Origin: Apostichopus japonicus
Taxonomy: Eukaryota > Echinodermata > Holothuroidea > Aspidochirotida > Stichopodidae
Length of the DNA: 64,000 nucleotides
Reading direction: 5' to 3'
NCBI RefSeq assembly: GCF_037975245.1
Contig: NC_092563.1
Coordinates: 31,089,960-31,153,959, forward strand
This document shows positions 1 to 11,340 of this stretch, in pieces. The notes beneath the pieces were generated by a model. It searched no databases. It had not been told where the DNA came from and saw nothing but the letters and a program-made list of their open reading frames with translations. Position 1 is the stretch's first letter, and every line of letters starts with the position of its first letter. Made by a program: the position numbers and the translations under genes.

Positions 1-836
1 TCGAGTCTCTATCTTATGTTCCATCCCAATGACATTTCTATCACTGTGCACCGTCTAGAGAAGTGCATAGCCTCAGCTCGGCAATGGATGTCTCACAAAT
101 GCCTGAAAATGAATGACTCAAAGACTGAGGTGCTTCTAATATCATCAAAGCATCTAGCCAGGAAGATAGCGTGTCCAAGCATTGGTGACCATCAGGTGGA
201 GCCTAGTGATGTGGCAAAGAGCATCGGTGTCATAATGGACAAGCATGCCTCTATGGAAGACCATATAACATCTGCGTGTCGGTCTGCTCAGTACCATCTC
301 TACAACATCGGAAGAATACGAAAATACCTCACCAGAGAAGCCACAGAGCAGTTAATCCATGCTTTCATAACATCTAAACTGCATTACTGCAATGCACGTT
401 TATGTGGACTACCAGTAAAACAAATAAAACGACTGCAAAGGCTTCAAAACATAGCAGCAAGGATCGTTACACTAACAAGAAAATCTAGTCATATTACCCA
501 AATTTTTGCATGAACTTCATTGGCTGCCAGTGTCACAGCGGATTAGGTTCAAGGTCCTTCTTCTTGTGTTAAAGTGCCAAGAACAACATGGTACCTCCAT
601 ACCTGCAAGATTTGATCCGTCTTTATCAGCCAACAAGAGCCCTACGTTCTGCTGGTCATAGTCGTCTGGAGGTTCCGATCACCAAGACAAACAGCTATGG
701 GAACAGAGCTTTTTGCGTGGCTGGGCCACGCCTCTGGAATGAGCTGCCAGCTGAACTGAAAACTGTTTCTACTCTCACGACCTTTAAATCAAAGCTGAAA
801 ACTTTCCTTTTTAGACAGCATTACTGCAATTTGTAA
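1..836 (+). pseudogene. Reverse transcriptase C-terminal region, frameshifted
   Basis: Three consecutive reading-frame blocks give one protein tail. The first (1-510) carries the W-M-x-x-K-x-L-K-M-N-x-x-KTE motif and a SKLHYCNARLCGLP block, matching the 'SKLDYCNxLLxGLP' signature of CR1/L2 LINEs. The second (about 506-575) reads HELHWLPVSQR. The third (588-836) reads VPPYLQDL and ends in GPRLWNELPAELK followed by TFKSKLKTFLF and a stop. The breaks near 500 (in a T run) and 575-588 are single-base shifts, so the copy cannot make a working enzyme. The order of motifs is that of the family C-terminus, which fixes strand and identity well. Confidence 0.85.
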
Positions 837-1037
837 CTGTGTATTTAAATTTCTTCCATGTGCAATACTCAAACGTGCATGTTTTTTTTTTTAAATTTTT
901 CATACTTATTTATATTGTATTTAATTCTGCATTTTTTACTGTGTCATATTTTTATATTTCTTATTTGCTGTTACATAGCGTTTTAGAGTACTTTTATGGA
1001 TTTTTCGCTTTACAAAATAAATTATTATTATTATTAT
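1..1037 (+). mobile_element. 3' part of a CR1/L2-like non-LTR retrotransposon (LINE), dead
   Basis: The window opens just after the position of the reverse-transcriptase catalytic YADD box (the first residues read SSLYL, as in the usual YADDxQLYL). It then runs through the C-terminal thumb region, a short AT-rich 3' UTR and a terminal TTATTA microsatellite tail at about 1,018-1,036. That tail is typical of CR1/L2-type LINEs, which prime at short microsatellite-like ends. The 5' part lies outside the window, so a 5' truncation cannot be judged. Clade assignment is by motif resemblance only. Confidence 0.8.
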
Positions 1038-1039
1038 GT

Positions 1040-2634
1040 TGATGTAGTTGTATGTGATTTTTAAGTACCAAAAGTTTGTTTGTGGACTACACTTAAAATA
1101 CCAGCTAAAATGGCAGCTATGTCACAAAAGTTGGTTCGTTATGTGGCATCACCAGTGAGCATCTATAAACCAACATATTTCACTAGCCATAATAGTCTGT
1201 AAGAATACCAGGACCTGTGACTACTGTATATCTGCTGATAAACGGCTGTGATTTTGAACAACTGGCAACCAATGCATTTTCCAGACAATGCCTTTATTTC
1301 AATTGAGAAAGTACTACCACTTATAAGGCCTTAAATGCACAAATCAGTCAAAATGCAGAAAATTTATTTGAAATATGCATTTAACTTATAAAAAGGCAAA
1401 TTTGAACAGGGAATATGCAAGGAAATTCTTCACGGCCCCACAATGCAATATATTGTAACATGTGAACATTTTGTCATGTGTTCCCCATGCAGGCGATACA
1501 TATTTCGATTAATCAACGCAATCAAATACTTAAGTTTAATTTAATTTTGAGACTGGAGTGTAATGCACGGTGGCATAGGGACCGTACAGTGTATGTTGTG
1601 TTTGTCGGTTCAGCAATTTTTTTTTAGATATCTGTCCCAAACTTTGGTTAGTTGATACCCAGACTGTGTAATGATAAAGGGTACCTGGTTAAACAATTTT
1701 GCTACCCAACTCAAGTTTAATTGGTTCACCAATTCTATATAGTAGTCATATATTTGTTCAAAACTAATCCTATTTTTTTTCTTCACACTTTTATTTCCAA
1801 AAATTAAACAATTGTAGTTATTGCATTCAAAACTTTCTCTGTATGTGATGTCACCAAGATGAATTCATTCTCAACACATACCACTTTTGTAAGCAGAAAC
1901 ATTTTTTTCCACCATATTTTTGTTATTGCACCTATGGAACTTCTAACCTTCATCCATGATTCCTATATAACTTGTAAGACCAACAGATTAGACTATTATG
2001 CTTGAACCAAAGATGATTTACCTTTGTTTTTGTACAATAATTGATGACTTATTTGCTTTTCCTCTCCCAAAGCATGCTTTTCTTTCGCTATACATAATGC
2101 ACTTCAGCATTCTTCCAGCACCCTAGGAAGAAAGACAAATTTTCATTCACATAAAAGTGGTGGTGAATTGTTTCTATCACTGTCAAAAGAAGTGGATTAA
2201 CCCTAAATCCTCTAAAGTGTCTGCTTACTGAATTTAGTAGAATGAAAACGACGAGTACAATTCTTTCCATTTCAGTAGTGAATATAAGGGTCAAAGAACT
2301 TTTACAGAATTTTTCAGGAAAGGGTCCAGTATCCAGCTAGCTGCTGGGGGAGTATTATTAACAGGTGTTCGTTTCAAAAATGTTGCTACGCTACCCAAAA
2401 CAACCATTACACCTGTACACCTACTTTGACTTTCCCTGGGGAATTTGTTCAATAAGAAACTAGCACTATACCTCCTCTCACATTAAATCCTCGACTGCTT
2501 CCAGAAAAGTGGCAACTGCCTTCTTTAGGCCTATGTATGCCCCAATTCCTAGGAGAAGGCGGAAATCATATAGTAGCTGCGGAAGACACTACAAAAATAG
2601 ATTATTCAGTTATTAAGGAGGAGCAATAGAGGAG
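1040..2634. other. AT-rich intergenic DNA, nothing recognised
   Basis: No open frame longer than about 70 codons and no protein motif were seen on either strand. Poly-T runs occur. There is no clear tandem structure. Confidence 0.5.
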
Positions 2635-2757
2635 TAATTCCGTGACCGTGACGTACTCTTACGGTCACAGAATTGGCTCCGCATTACCCTGGGACCCTTT
2701 CACGGCAATGCAGTGCCAATTCCGTGACCGTGACGGACTCTTAAGTCACAGAATTGG
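2635..2757. repeat. Two copies of a 42-bp quasi-palindromic motif
   Basis: The copies lie at 2,635-2,676 and 2,716-2,757. Each starts AATTCCGTGACCGTGACG and ends GTCACAGAATTGG, so its two ends are near reverse complements. They differ by a few bases and are separated by about 39 bp. The pair could be the ends of a small decayed inverted-repeat element or a local duplication of a hairpin. Confidence 0.65.
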
Positions 2758-2875
2758 CCAGATGTTCAATTGAGGGCTGCACTTGCTGATATTAGCTTCC
2801 TGCTGAATTAAAAAAAAATCCAGCTGAACCTTTAAGAAGGTACAAATAATTAAAGTGAATATAGTACCCTCTTTA

Positions 2876-2954
2876 ACACATTGAGTCCCAGCAGTATTTT
2901 GAAACCACGCCTGGAAGTTTGGACGCAAATACGCGACGCTGGGACTCATTGTGT
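2876..2954. repeat. 79-bp hairpin (MITE-like), copy 1
   Basis: The left arm ACACATTGAGTCCCAGC (2,876-2,892) is the reverse complement of the right arm at 2,938-2,954 with one mismatch. The interior carries TATTTTGAAACCACG and GCGACG motifs that recur in the second copy 220 bp downstream. The flanks are TTTA and AAAT. It has no coding capacity. The structure fits a very short miniature inverted-repeat element. Confidence 0.65.
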
Positions 2955-3094
2955 AAATCAGCACTTGATCATTGTGGTGTCCGAAGCCTTCTGAGCAGCA
3001 TAGTCAGACTCATTCGGCTTGACTGACCCGGTGGGCCGCCTAACGGGATGATGCTACATATATTTTCAGATTTTGGAACTCTCCGCGGGTTTTT

Positions 3095-3190
3095 TAACGC
3101 ATTGAGTTCCACTAGTATTTTAAAACCACGTCGGAGTTAATGATAGGCTCCCTATTTGAACGCGTAAGCGCGACGCTGGGATCAAATGTT
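3095..3190. repeat. Diverged second copy of the hairpin element
   Basis: It repeats in order the blocks of the copy at 2,876: CGCATTGAGTTCC, then TATTTTAAAACCACG, then GCGCGACGCTGGGA. The terminal arms here are more decayed and a short insertion is present. Shared internal blocks, not just the arms, show that the two are copies of the same unit. Confidence 0.55.
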
Positions 3191-4771
3191 CTTACATTGT
3201 TCCTAGGGGTAGACTTACCCTTTAATGAGTATCAGCTTACCTCTGTGGCACTGTTTTTGAATTTTTGGTTTATACCACGAAAGGGGCATACAATGACAAA
3301 AATGAAAGGTGAAACACATACGTATGTTCCCTCTTCCAGTCAGGGTATTTTTTGGACAGCTGGTGCAATTAGTCTGTCTGCCAAGCTCTATATATTTTGT
3401 TCGATTTTGAAATATTTCTTTCAATAAATTTTAATGTGTGCTCCATATCTGTTGATTGCTGGTTTCGCTCATGCCTTCTTCAACTGCTCTATGTGCATAT
3501 TCTATTCCTCCCCAGTAAACACACAATATCCATTCCTGAGCATCTATGTTTTGGATTGGATGCAGAGGGTGTGAAGGATGCAGAGGGACGGGTAGAAGTT
3601 GGTTGGGATATTTTCCTGCCCCATTCAGCGTATATGTCTACTTCTTTGACTTAAAGTGGTAGTAAACAAGTTCTGAAAAAAATGTATAATGATTTGTAGT
3701 GGATATATCATGTTTAGAACATTTGCAAATGCAATGATTTTTACACTGCACCTGTGATTGACAAACCACTACCAGTCCCAGCTTCAGAATCCACCAGTTA
3801 GTCTGACTGTGTAGTGTAAGTACTTACCTGTGGGTATGAGTATAAACGCTTAAAGCTGTTGAGTAAAAGTATGTCATTTCTTGAGTACAAGTGATTTCAA
3901 AATGGTTATACAACCAATTACAATAAAGTACATCTTTACTAAATTACATTACTTGCATGCATATCTACACAAGATCAAGTAATACTTTTGTGACAAAACT
4001 ATGCATGTTAAAAGCATTGTCCACCAAACAAGTTCTGTTCAATGTATTTTTTAAACCATCTGGTTAGCTCAATTAACTCAAAGGGCACTCGTTTTCCAGC
4101 CCGTTTACGGGATCAGAGCAGGGTAAAAGTACAGGCTTGAGCCGATGCACCATATGTGACTGCAGCTTTATGCATCAAAGTTTTATTGTAACACACTTTG
4201 AGTATATCCTTGCATAAAGAAAGATTAAGGTACTACATGTACATACCCATGGTTTGCTGCCATCCATCCCAATAGATGGATATATGTTATACATTTTTGA
4301 GCCGACAGCCTGGTACTCTATGCTGCTGTGTATGCTGCCAGTAGCATGGTAAAAATGTGCCTCTTCTGTGATTAATTGATCCCAGATCAAATGTGGAGTC
4401 CCTTCCTTTAAGTGGCGTTGAACGAGTAATGAAAAGTTGGGCAACACCATATTCTTCAGATTTTTGCTTGATCTTGGGGTTACAAACAACAAAACGAACA
4501 ATCATTATATGCTTGATTCACTTCCAACCATAAAATGAAGACACTAAGTTTTATATTTTTTAGCATGAAACGACCCCTTCAAGGATACACTACTGCATGT
4601 TGTCTAATAATTGTAATCTAAAGTAACAGTAACAGTGTTCACACTAAAGTTTTTGCGGGGTGGTTTCCCTATTGCATATTTTGTTTGTTGGAGGACTGGG
4701 GAGGGGGTTGAACAGGGAGGGATATTTAAATGTTAAAATCTTCCAAAGTTTTTTTGACATCACTTCTTCTT
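3191..4771. other. Anonymous AT-rich DNA
   Basis: No gene was recognised. Short open frames on both strands (for example 3,140-3,427 and 4,175-4,501) have no recognisable motif. A weak tRNA-like A-box (TTAGCTCAATT) sits near 4,063 without a credible B-box. Confidence 0.45.
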
Positions 4772-4970
4772 GCGAAGTAATTCCTTTAATTTCTTTACCT
4801 TGCCGAAATCTAAAACTTATTGTTATTCATCACATGATCAACTAAACAACACCAGCGTTTTAGTTTTTGCGCGAAGTAATTTCTTTAACTGTTTAATCTT
4901 GCCGTGATCTAAAAATTATTGCATTTCATCATGTGATTGAAGAAAAAACACCAACATTTTTATTTATGCT
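4772..4970. repeat. Two-copy tandem repeat, about 99 bp
   Basis: Both copies begin GCGAAGTAATT (4,772 and 4,871). They continue through a CTTGCCG-ATCTAAAA-TTATTG-TTCATCA-ATG-GAT series and end in ACACCA. They have diverged considerably, so this is an old duplication. Confidence 0.65.
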
Positions 4971-6121
4971 CGCAGGTATTAAAGACTTCGATTCAAAGTG
5001 AAGATTGTAAAAACCATTTTTAATTTTTGTTTTTTCTGAAAGATCATGGTCAGACTATAGTGTTACTCCTTGACAACTGTTTATGCATAAAATACATATG
5101 AAATACTCTATTTCGTTTTGGTTCATTCAGATTTTTTGCAGCAATTTTTTCCCTTAACAATTTTCTTGAAGGGGATTCGATTTTCTTTTGAGAAACTACT
5201 GCAATTTTTCCTTATAATCTGAACACATTTTTTTAATGTGAGTACATTTTATTTAACCAGAAAGCAAAAAGACCTAGTAGTTACGATGCATAATACATTT
5301 AAGAGAAAAAAAGACATTTGGTTTTACAAATATAACCAATCTGAACCATATATGACATTCATAATACCAGTGTATTGTTTGTGAGATTTATTGTGTTTAA
5401 AAGCCTTTTTAGACAAAATCACATTAACTCCGCCCACTTTGCATATAAATGATATTTAACATTTTGATATCATTCAAACGTACATACTAGCTACAGCAAC
5501 ATAATTACACTAAATATGACACAAACTAAACATTCGGAGGGTTAAATTATGAAGATTTCAAGAATCTTACAATTTACTGCCTACTCATTAATATGCATGG
5601 GTATCACTAATAAAAAACAATAGTGCACATCTACGGTTCTATGGGATATCAGTGTACCCAATATAACATGCATCCTATGGATCGTTCCTGAGATTTCGTG
5701 TTTACAAGCTTATCTTCACACACATATAAAGTGTGTACATGGGCTAAGAAAATCTGCGTTCCTTAACCGCTCATTTTCATTCATTCACAGATGTTCCCTG
5801 TCATTGATGCGATCATATCACATATAATTAAAAAACATGCATCAGCTGGCCGGTTACAATACAGTTCCAGTTGCTATAATGGAGCTCTTTTTAGCTCCAT
5901 GCTTGGAGGCAGACAGAATATCAGGTTTCATTACTTGTGGTTTGTAGTGAGCAGTAATTTGAATGTTATAGCTGCCTGGTGAGAACTTATGCTTGCCTAA
6001 AAATCAGTGAAGTGGAATGAGAAATTCCGCAAGGTTCCTAAGGAGATGTACACGCTATGCAAACACACCAACATGACTGCATTATACCCATGCATAGAAC
6101 AAACAAACAATTATGACTCAC
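4971..6121. other. Anonymous AT-rich DNA
   Basis: Nothing was recognised on either strand. If the CIDE-N-like exon at 6,122-6,469 (-) is real, this could be its downstream intron or 3' flank. Confidence 0.4.
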
Positions 6122-6469
6122 TATTAAAGATTGAATAACTACTATTCTCTTGTGGAGCAAACTCATCAGAAGCAATAGAAGTACTACCAGAAACGGCAGT
6201 TGAGATGGAAGGTCCAGGCAAAATTATAGAAATTACAGTACTACTATGGGAAGGCCCAGAAGTACTCTAAGAATCTGTTAGAGCACTGGCCTCCAACGCT
6301 AGACTGGGGACTGGCAAATCTTTTGCAGCATGTGTCCATACTTCGCTTCCTTGAATCAACAATAGAGTTACACTAGTGAACTCCATTAAGATCGCATCCT
6401 CATCTATGATGGTTCCATCCTCTTCCAGGACAACAGTCAAGTCTCCCTCAAGCTGAAGTTTTACACGAC
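6122..6469 (-). pseudogene. CIDE-N-like domain exon with an in-frame stop
   Basis: Read on the minus strand, an acceptor-like site (TTATATTCAG) precedes a frame that gives VVLEEDGTIIDEDAI, then a TLLLIQGSEVW block about 20 residues later. This matches the core of the CIDE-N fold (the LEEDGTxVDxE motif and the hydrophobic strand ending in W), known from DFF/CAD apoptotic nuclease proteins and from many lineage-expanded invertebrate proteins. A TAG stop at 6,267-6,269 interrupts the frame. The same frame continues beyond it as a Ser/Thr/Pro-rich linker of about 48 residues to a donor-like GTGAGT at 6,121. Continuation of the same frame after the stop suggests a recently broken gene, an allele, or a sequence error. 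The first part of the CIDE-N fold was not found upstream. An unrelated ubiquitin-like domain is the alternative. Confidence 0.5.
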
Positions 6470-6890
6470 CTGAATATAATATTAGAAATGTTTCATTTAT
6501 TAATTTTCCAAAATTGTCCAGTATACGAAATACCAGTAATGCTGCCGAATTGTTTTATTACCATCAGGGCGATTCCATGAAAATGGGTCTTCCAGTCTGA
6601 AATTTCAATGTTCCAAGATGATAATTTTAGTGTTTATTTTTGTTTTCTTTTTGGTTTCTTGTATATGAGGTTACAGGTTAAACAGTGTTTTTGGTCCATA
6701 AAATTCCTTCAGCTGTGTTTTTGTTGTGCTCTTAAGAAAAAAAATGTCAGCCTTACAAAGAATTACTTATTGTTGCTGTTTAGTGTTAGGAGTAATTGTA
6801 TAAAAGTGTAAACAATTGACATAAAAAAGCTGAAAAATGAATTGCTTGCAGTGTGGTTGTAAAATATGTAAATAATCTATTAATTATTGA
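6470..6890. other. AT-rich spacer, possible intron
   Basis: No coding motif was found. Upstream of the CIDE-N-like exon on the minus strand there is a plausible branch-point/polypyrimidine context next to 6,470, so part of this may be intron. Confidence 0.35.
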
Positions 6891-6894
6891 CTAT

Positions 6895-8192
6895 GTCCCG
6901 TACGACACAAAAAAAACATTGAAGTTTGCACCATTCCTCTGTTTTATGAATAAGTTTGTTCTTATGAAGAATTCTCTAAATTCTGGTCAAAAAGTATACA
7001 TACACCGAAGTAAAAAGACAAAAGGATTTGTCTCATTTAATCCTTCCGATCAATACTTGAAAATGTTCCCATACGACACTTTTTGAAGAACATTTGTGTC
7101 GTACGGGACGTTTGCAAATGTCCTGTATGGCACAAAATGCAAAGCTGATTGAAACCAATCATTTACACCTACAGTACATGTAGTTTGATATGTAAATTTG
7201 GAACACCAGGCAGCGTTGATTTAGATACGTTACTTGCATAAGTTGAAAACTATTTTCATCTCATAATTGATTTAAAAATTGCAAAGGAGCCCAGCTGAGA
7301 TTACTTGAACGTTGTATATCAAAGTTCATACCTAGGGTTTCTATGTATAAAATCGAACAGTTGTTGAATTTGCAGATTTAAAAAAAAAACAAAAAAAAAA
7401 CTTCGATGTATTTCCTGGGTTCATAATTGAACTGCTAAACTTGTAGTTTGTTAAAAAACTTTAATGTGATTTCTGGGAGAATTATTGATAAATGTTAATG
7501 TTAAAATTGTAGCTTTTTAAACTTTGAAATGTTTTCTTGGTACACTATTGTACTTAAAACTTGCAGTGAAAAAAAAAATGAAATGTGTTTTCAGGGTGCA
7601 TTATTGAACTGTTGAATTTGCAGTTTTTGAAAAACTGAACACAATTGTTATTAAAATACAAATAGACTTTATCTAGTGATGAAAGTTCATGAGTTGTGAC
7701 AGAGTTATTCATATTGTGGGAAAGTCATTGCTAGCAGTAGTATAGTAAATCCATTGTAAAAAAAGTGGGGGATACATGACATTTAATCAAAATTTATTTG
7801 TAAATAATTGTTATGTATTAGAAAAATGGGAATATAATGTACATGTATATTCCCATCCCCAAAAATTTGGTTGGTATACATCCATGTTAATATTGTTATT
7901 ACCTTCGATCTAATGTTTTCAATATTGTTCCCAAATTTTGTTATGCCATAATATAGCAATTGTCCCGTACAGCACAAAAGGATATCCCGTACGACACAAA
8001 TGTTGTTTTATATGACTCATTATTATTTCATGAGAAATATTTTAAGATTTGTTTTTCCAATTCTATTACATATAATGGACTACTTAGCTTGTTTTCTCTA
8101 CACAAGCTATAGACCGTACGTGTAAATTTTAGGTAATTTTTCATTTTTTAGAGATGTCTCGTACGACATATTTTGGATGTCCGTACGACATG
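6895..8192. repeat. Cluster of eight copies of a GTCCCGTACGACACAAA motif
   Basis: Exact or near-exact copies occur at 6,895, 7,066, 7,093 (reverse), 7,120, 7,962, 7,984, 8,153 and 8,176. A partial core lies at about 8,112. The core GTACGAC is retained in most. Copies at 7,066/7,093 and 7,093/7,120 face each other and can form hairpins with 13-14-bp stems. Several members lie 22-27 bp from the next, while clusters are separated by about 170 or 840 bp. Irregular spacing and mixed orientation are unlike a tandem satellite. A binding-site cluster or decayed mobile-element ends are possible. Function is unknown. Confidence 0.7.
7350..7640 (+). repeat. Degenerate tandem repeat, about 60-bp unit, four to five copies
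   Basis: Units starting near 7,401, 7,460, 7,522 and 7,578 share the order TTTCCTGGGT / ATTATTGAACTGTT / AATTTGCAGTTT / A-run. A partial copy precedes at about 7,350. The units are strongly diverged, indicating age. The array lies between two clusters of the GTACGAC motif. Confidence 0.6.
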
Positions 8193-9839
8193 CCCAGCCC
8201 TTTAAAAAAAAAATACATACAGTATGTTTACCATAAAATATTAAAGAAACAAAAATAATTTGTGATAGAAATGGTAGACTCAACTCTGCCATTTCACAGG
8301 AAAATTGTCTTCAAAATCATTTCTGTCCATGAACTTTTCTTCCAGTGTAATTACTAAAATAAAACTTCTGTGTGATATCCATCAAACAGTTCCACACAAC
8401 ACACTTCTTGATCGTTCGATGACTATATAACACTTTAAACAATGACATCTTGAATAAAATAACAACAAGCCTCTATGTGGAAACATTCAAATGAATTAAT
8501 TCAGGAAAACTGTCTGATGATATTGGTTCTAATATTTCTACTGAAAAAATTAAGTAACAGCAATGAATTAACATTAAGTAACCACTGTAACTGCATTATT
8601 GTCATCAAAAGGATTACCCAATACATTGGTTATTTCAAATGAATATAAAATTTGACTGAGAAGAGTATTATTAAGTAGTGTAAAAAGGTTAGGGCGTAGT
8701 TGTTGACCTAATTAGCATAAACTGGATCTGGTCAAGTGCCCTAGTTAGCCTGTTTTTGTCAAAAATTGTGGAACAAAGCTTTGCAAATTATTGCATAAAA
8801 AACAATTTTTCGCACAATTATTAATAAATCATATATTTGCATAAAAATACAAATATATATCATACATATTTTTATATAAAACAGTCAAACTAGACTTTAA
8901 TACCAGAATGCTAATATTGTGATGTATGGCAAGATTTGTCGATACCACTATTCTTTGGACGTATTCCTTTGTTCCACTGAACTAAAATATATATCACCTA
9001 ACTATATCACTTTATCTAGTCTGTCTCACCATCAGTTTGAGATGATCTCAGCCGCCTACTGTAACTCGCAAAACCAATAGAATATGATATAAAATACTCA
9101 TTTCTAAATACAAAATACAAAATTATTTTTTGGGGTAACAATCCACATTGATGTATGTTACTCTTTCTGACACCTACATCATACTTTAAAGTTAGAGCAT
9201 AATTCTTTGCTATCAATCCTTAACTAAGCTTCTATCATTAGAAAAGTACTCTTGGTAGAAGCGGATTTCTAAAACAAATGAATTGAGGTGTTGTTACTTT
9301 AAGGGTTCACATATGTGAGAGAACTTATTTATCACACATGTCTTTCCATTATAAAATGTAGGACTGCGAGGCAATTTCGAAAAAAAAAGACTTGAATGAG
9401 GCACAATCATCAACTGATTATCACTTAATAACTGGTAGCAAATAGCATGTTTATCAAACCTGTTATTTCCATAGGTTTTACAACAAATAGTTTCATATAA
9501 TTTTTTTATTTTTTTATGACAATGTCTTGTAAAATACTAAATGTTGGAACATCCTCTTTATCCTTTGATACTAGACAACAACCTTGAAGATACTCCTACC
9601 AAAGAATGGTTGCACATTAGGTTTTATACACAACTTCATCTTTAGCACTCATTGGAACTATAGCACTAAACATGCCAGTAAGTTCAGGATAAACTTCTTT
9701 CAGGACTACCTGATCATCTCCTTCCCTCACAATTTCCCCACTGTGCAAAAATTATTCAGACAATTTACCATTTGGTCCAGTTTGTTTATAACACATGCAT
9801 GTTTGGAGTTTTACTGCTTATACTTTTAGGCAGGTTCTT
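8193..9839. other. AT-rich DNA, nothing recognised
   Basis: No protein motif or repeat was recognised. The part near 9,590-9,830 may hold the decayed 3' end of the minus-strand transposase-like gene that follows, but no confident match was seen. Confidence 0.4.
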
Positions 9840-11340
9840 AAAACATTTCCATTTCTGTGATTTAAAAACAAAATGTGTTTTGCCTTAAATATCATACACC
9901 AGGGATTTCTTGGTGGACCATAATCTAAGATTTGCCTTGTCAGATGCACACAATAGTGCATTTTTGGTGTAACAGATGCACCTGGATATTGTGAAACAAA
10001 TGTTGTATGGTGATCATGAATAAGTTGTGCCAGTATACCAGTTGTAGTTATTTGACATTGAGGAGTATTGTATGAAACGCAATAAATGTTTCCATGTTTT
10101 CCTCATGGACAGGAACATTCTGTGAAAGAATACATGAAATTACTTTACACAATGTCATCATTGCACTGGCACTCTGCTTTATTTTGCCACCTTCATGGAG
10201 TGCAGTCATATGAATTGGTACAGGTTTGGACCTGGCTTCTGAGTAACTGTAGTCAAATTCGGCTAACCTTGAATTAAACCACTTAAAAGTGAAATACTTT
10301 CCACTATGATAAAGGAATAAAGCATCAATCTAAGCTCATATGGAACTATACCTTTTAAGAAAAGATGCATAGGGTATTGAACTAAAGCTGTCCATACAAG
10401 GAAACTGTCAATGGCAATCAGGCAACTTCTGCCATTGATCCCCCACATTTGACTCCAATATGTTTTTGCAGCTTTACTCAAAGTGCTAACTCGTTACACC
10501 TTTCCCTATGCTGACCCTCATCTCTTAAATTGAATTGGTTTTCAAACAAGTGTCTTTTTAAGTCAGAGTTTGAAGCAGAACATCTTCCGCAACCTTTATA
10601 GGCAAATCCAACTCCCTTTTTGAATCCCCCTAACCAATGAGAAGCTGGTGTACCACACGGGGCTAAGACTTGTGATCCCTCAACAACCATCTCTGTATTA
10701 CTAAGGTTAACCCTCCAGATGCAAGAGAATATACACTTGATACAAAACCTTCCAAATGCACCTCTAGTCCACATGATCCTATATATTTTGTGTTTGCAAC
10801 TGCAAGTAGCTGAATTGCATGAAGTCTTGATCTGTACTCTGGGGGAAAATTTCCTAGTGTCTAATAGAACATACTTAACTCATGTTTCTTGGTATGTGAT
10901 CGAGTACGTATAATTCACAAACTCAATTTCATCTATGTTAATAAAAACTTGCATTGCTTTAGGATTTCTCTGAAATAGTTCATCATTTTTAAAAACTTCT
11001 CAATCACATACATCAGACATGAATTAATTTTTACTGGTATGGGGTTATTGAGAAAATACTGTACTTAAGGCATTTGTAGAAAGCTAGCCAAACTTTTTGC
11101 AAAGGGAATGATGTACCTATATCTCTTTTATTGTTGTCAAAATTCCACGCAAATTAAGTAACTGTCATGTTATTTTAACGGCCTGTGGTTTAACTAAAGA
11201 AAACTCTTTCTCATAAAATGTCCTAAGTTGTGACTAGTATCAAATTCTTCTAGAAGGTACTCCGATGTTATGTCATCAAAGAAATCATCTGGTAGTAAAC
11301 GTTCTTGTAACTTCTCTTTAATTTTTAATCTTAACAACTA
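9840..11340 (-). pseudogene. Transposase-like protein core of a DNA transposon, decayed
   Basis: Minus-strand blocks in three frames line up in the order of a transposon protein common in cnidarian, fish and echinoderm genomes. They are: an acidic patch with EFVN (about 10,950); PPEYRSRLHAIQLLAV in one frame (about 10,830); a HWLGGFKKGVGFAYKGCGRC block (about 10,590-10,650); GINGRSCLIDxxxFxV-like and MHLFLKGIVPYELRLML (about 10,300-10,440), equivalent to the 'MHDxLEG' segment; PKMHYCVHLTRQILDYGPP and WCMIFKAKH near 9,870-9,950. Several frameshifts and stops separate them, and the MHDxLEG acidic residues are already lost. I associate the family loosely with En/Spm- or KDZ-like elements, from memory. 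The strand and the pseudogene status are secure; the superfamily is not. Confidence 0.6.

Noticed and set aside
4058-4130. tRNA gene or tRNA-derived SINE
   Set aside because: Only an A-box-like TTAGCTCAATT is seen. The B-box, acceptor stem and anticodon arm cannot be formed.
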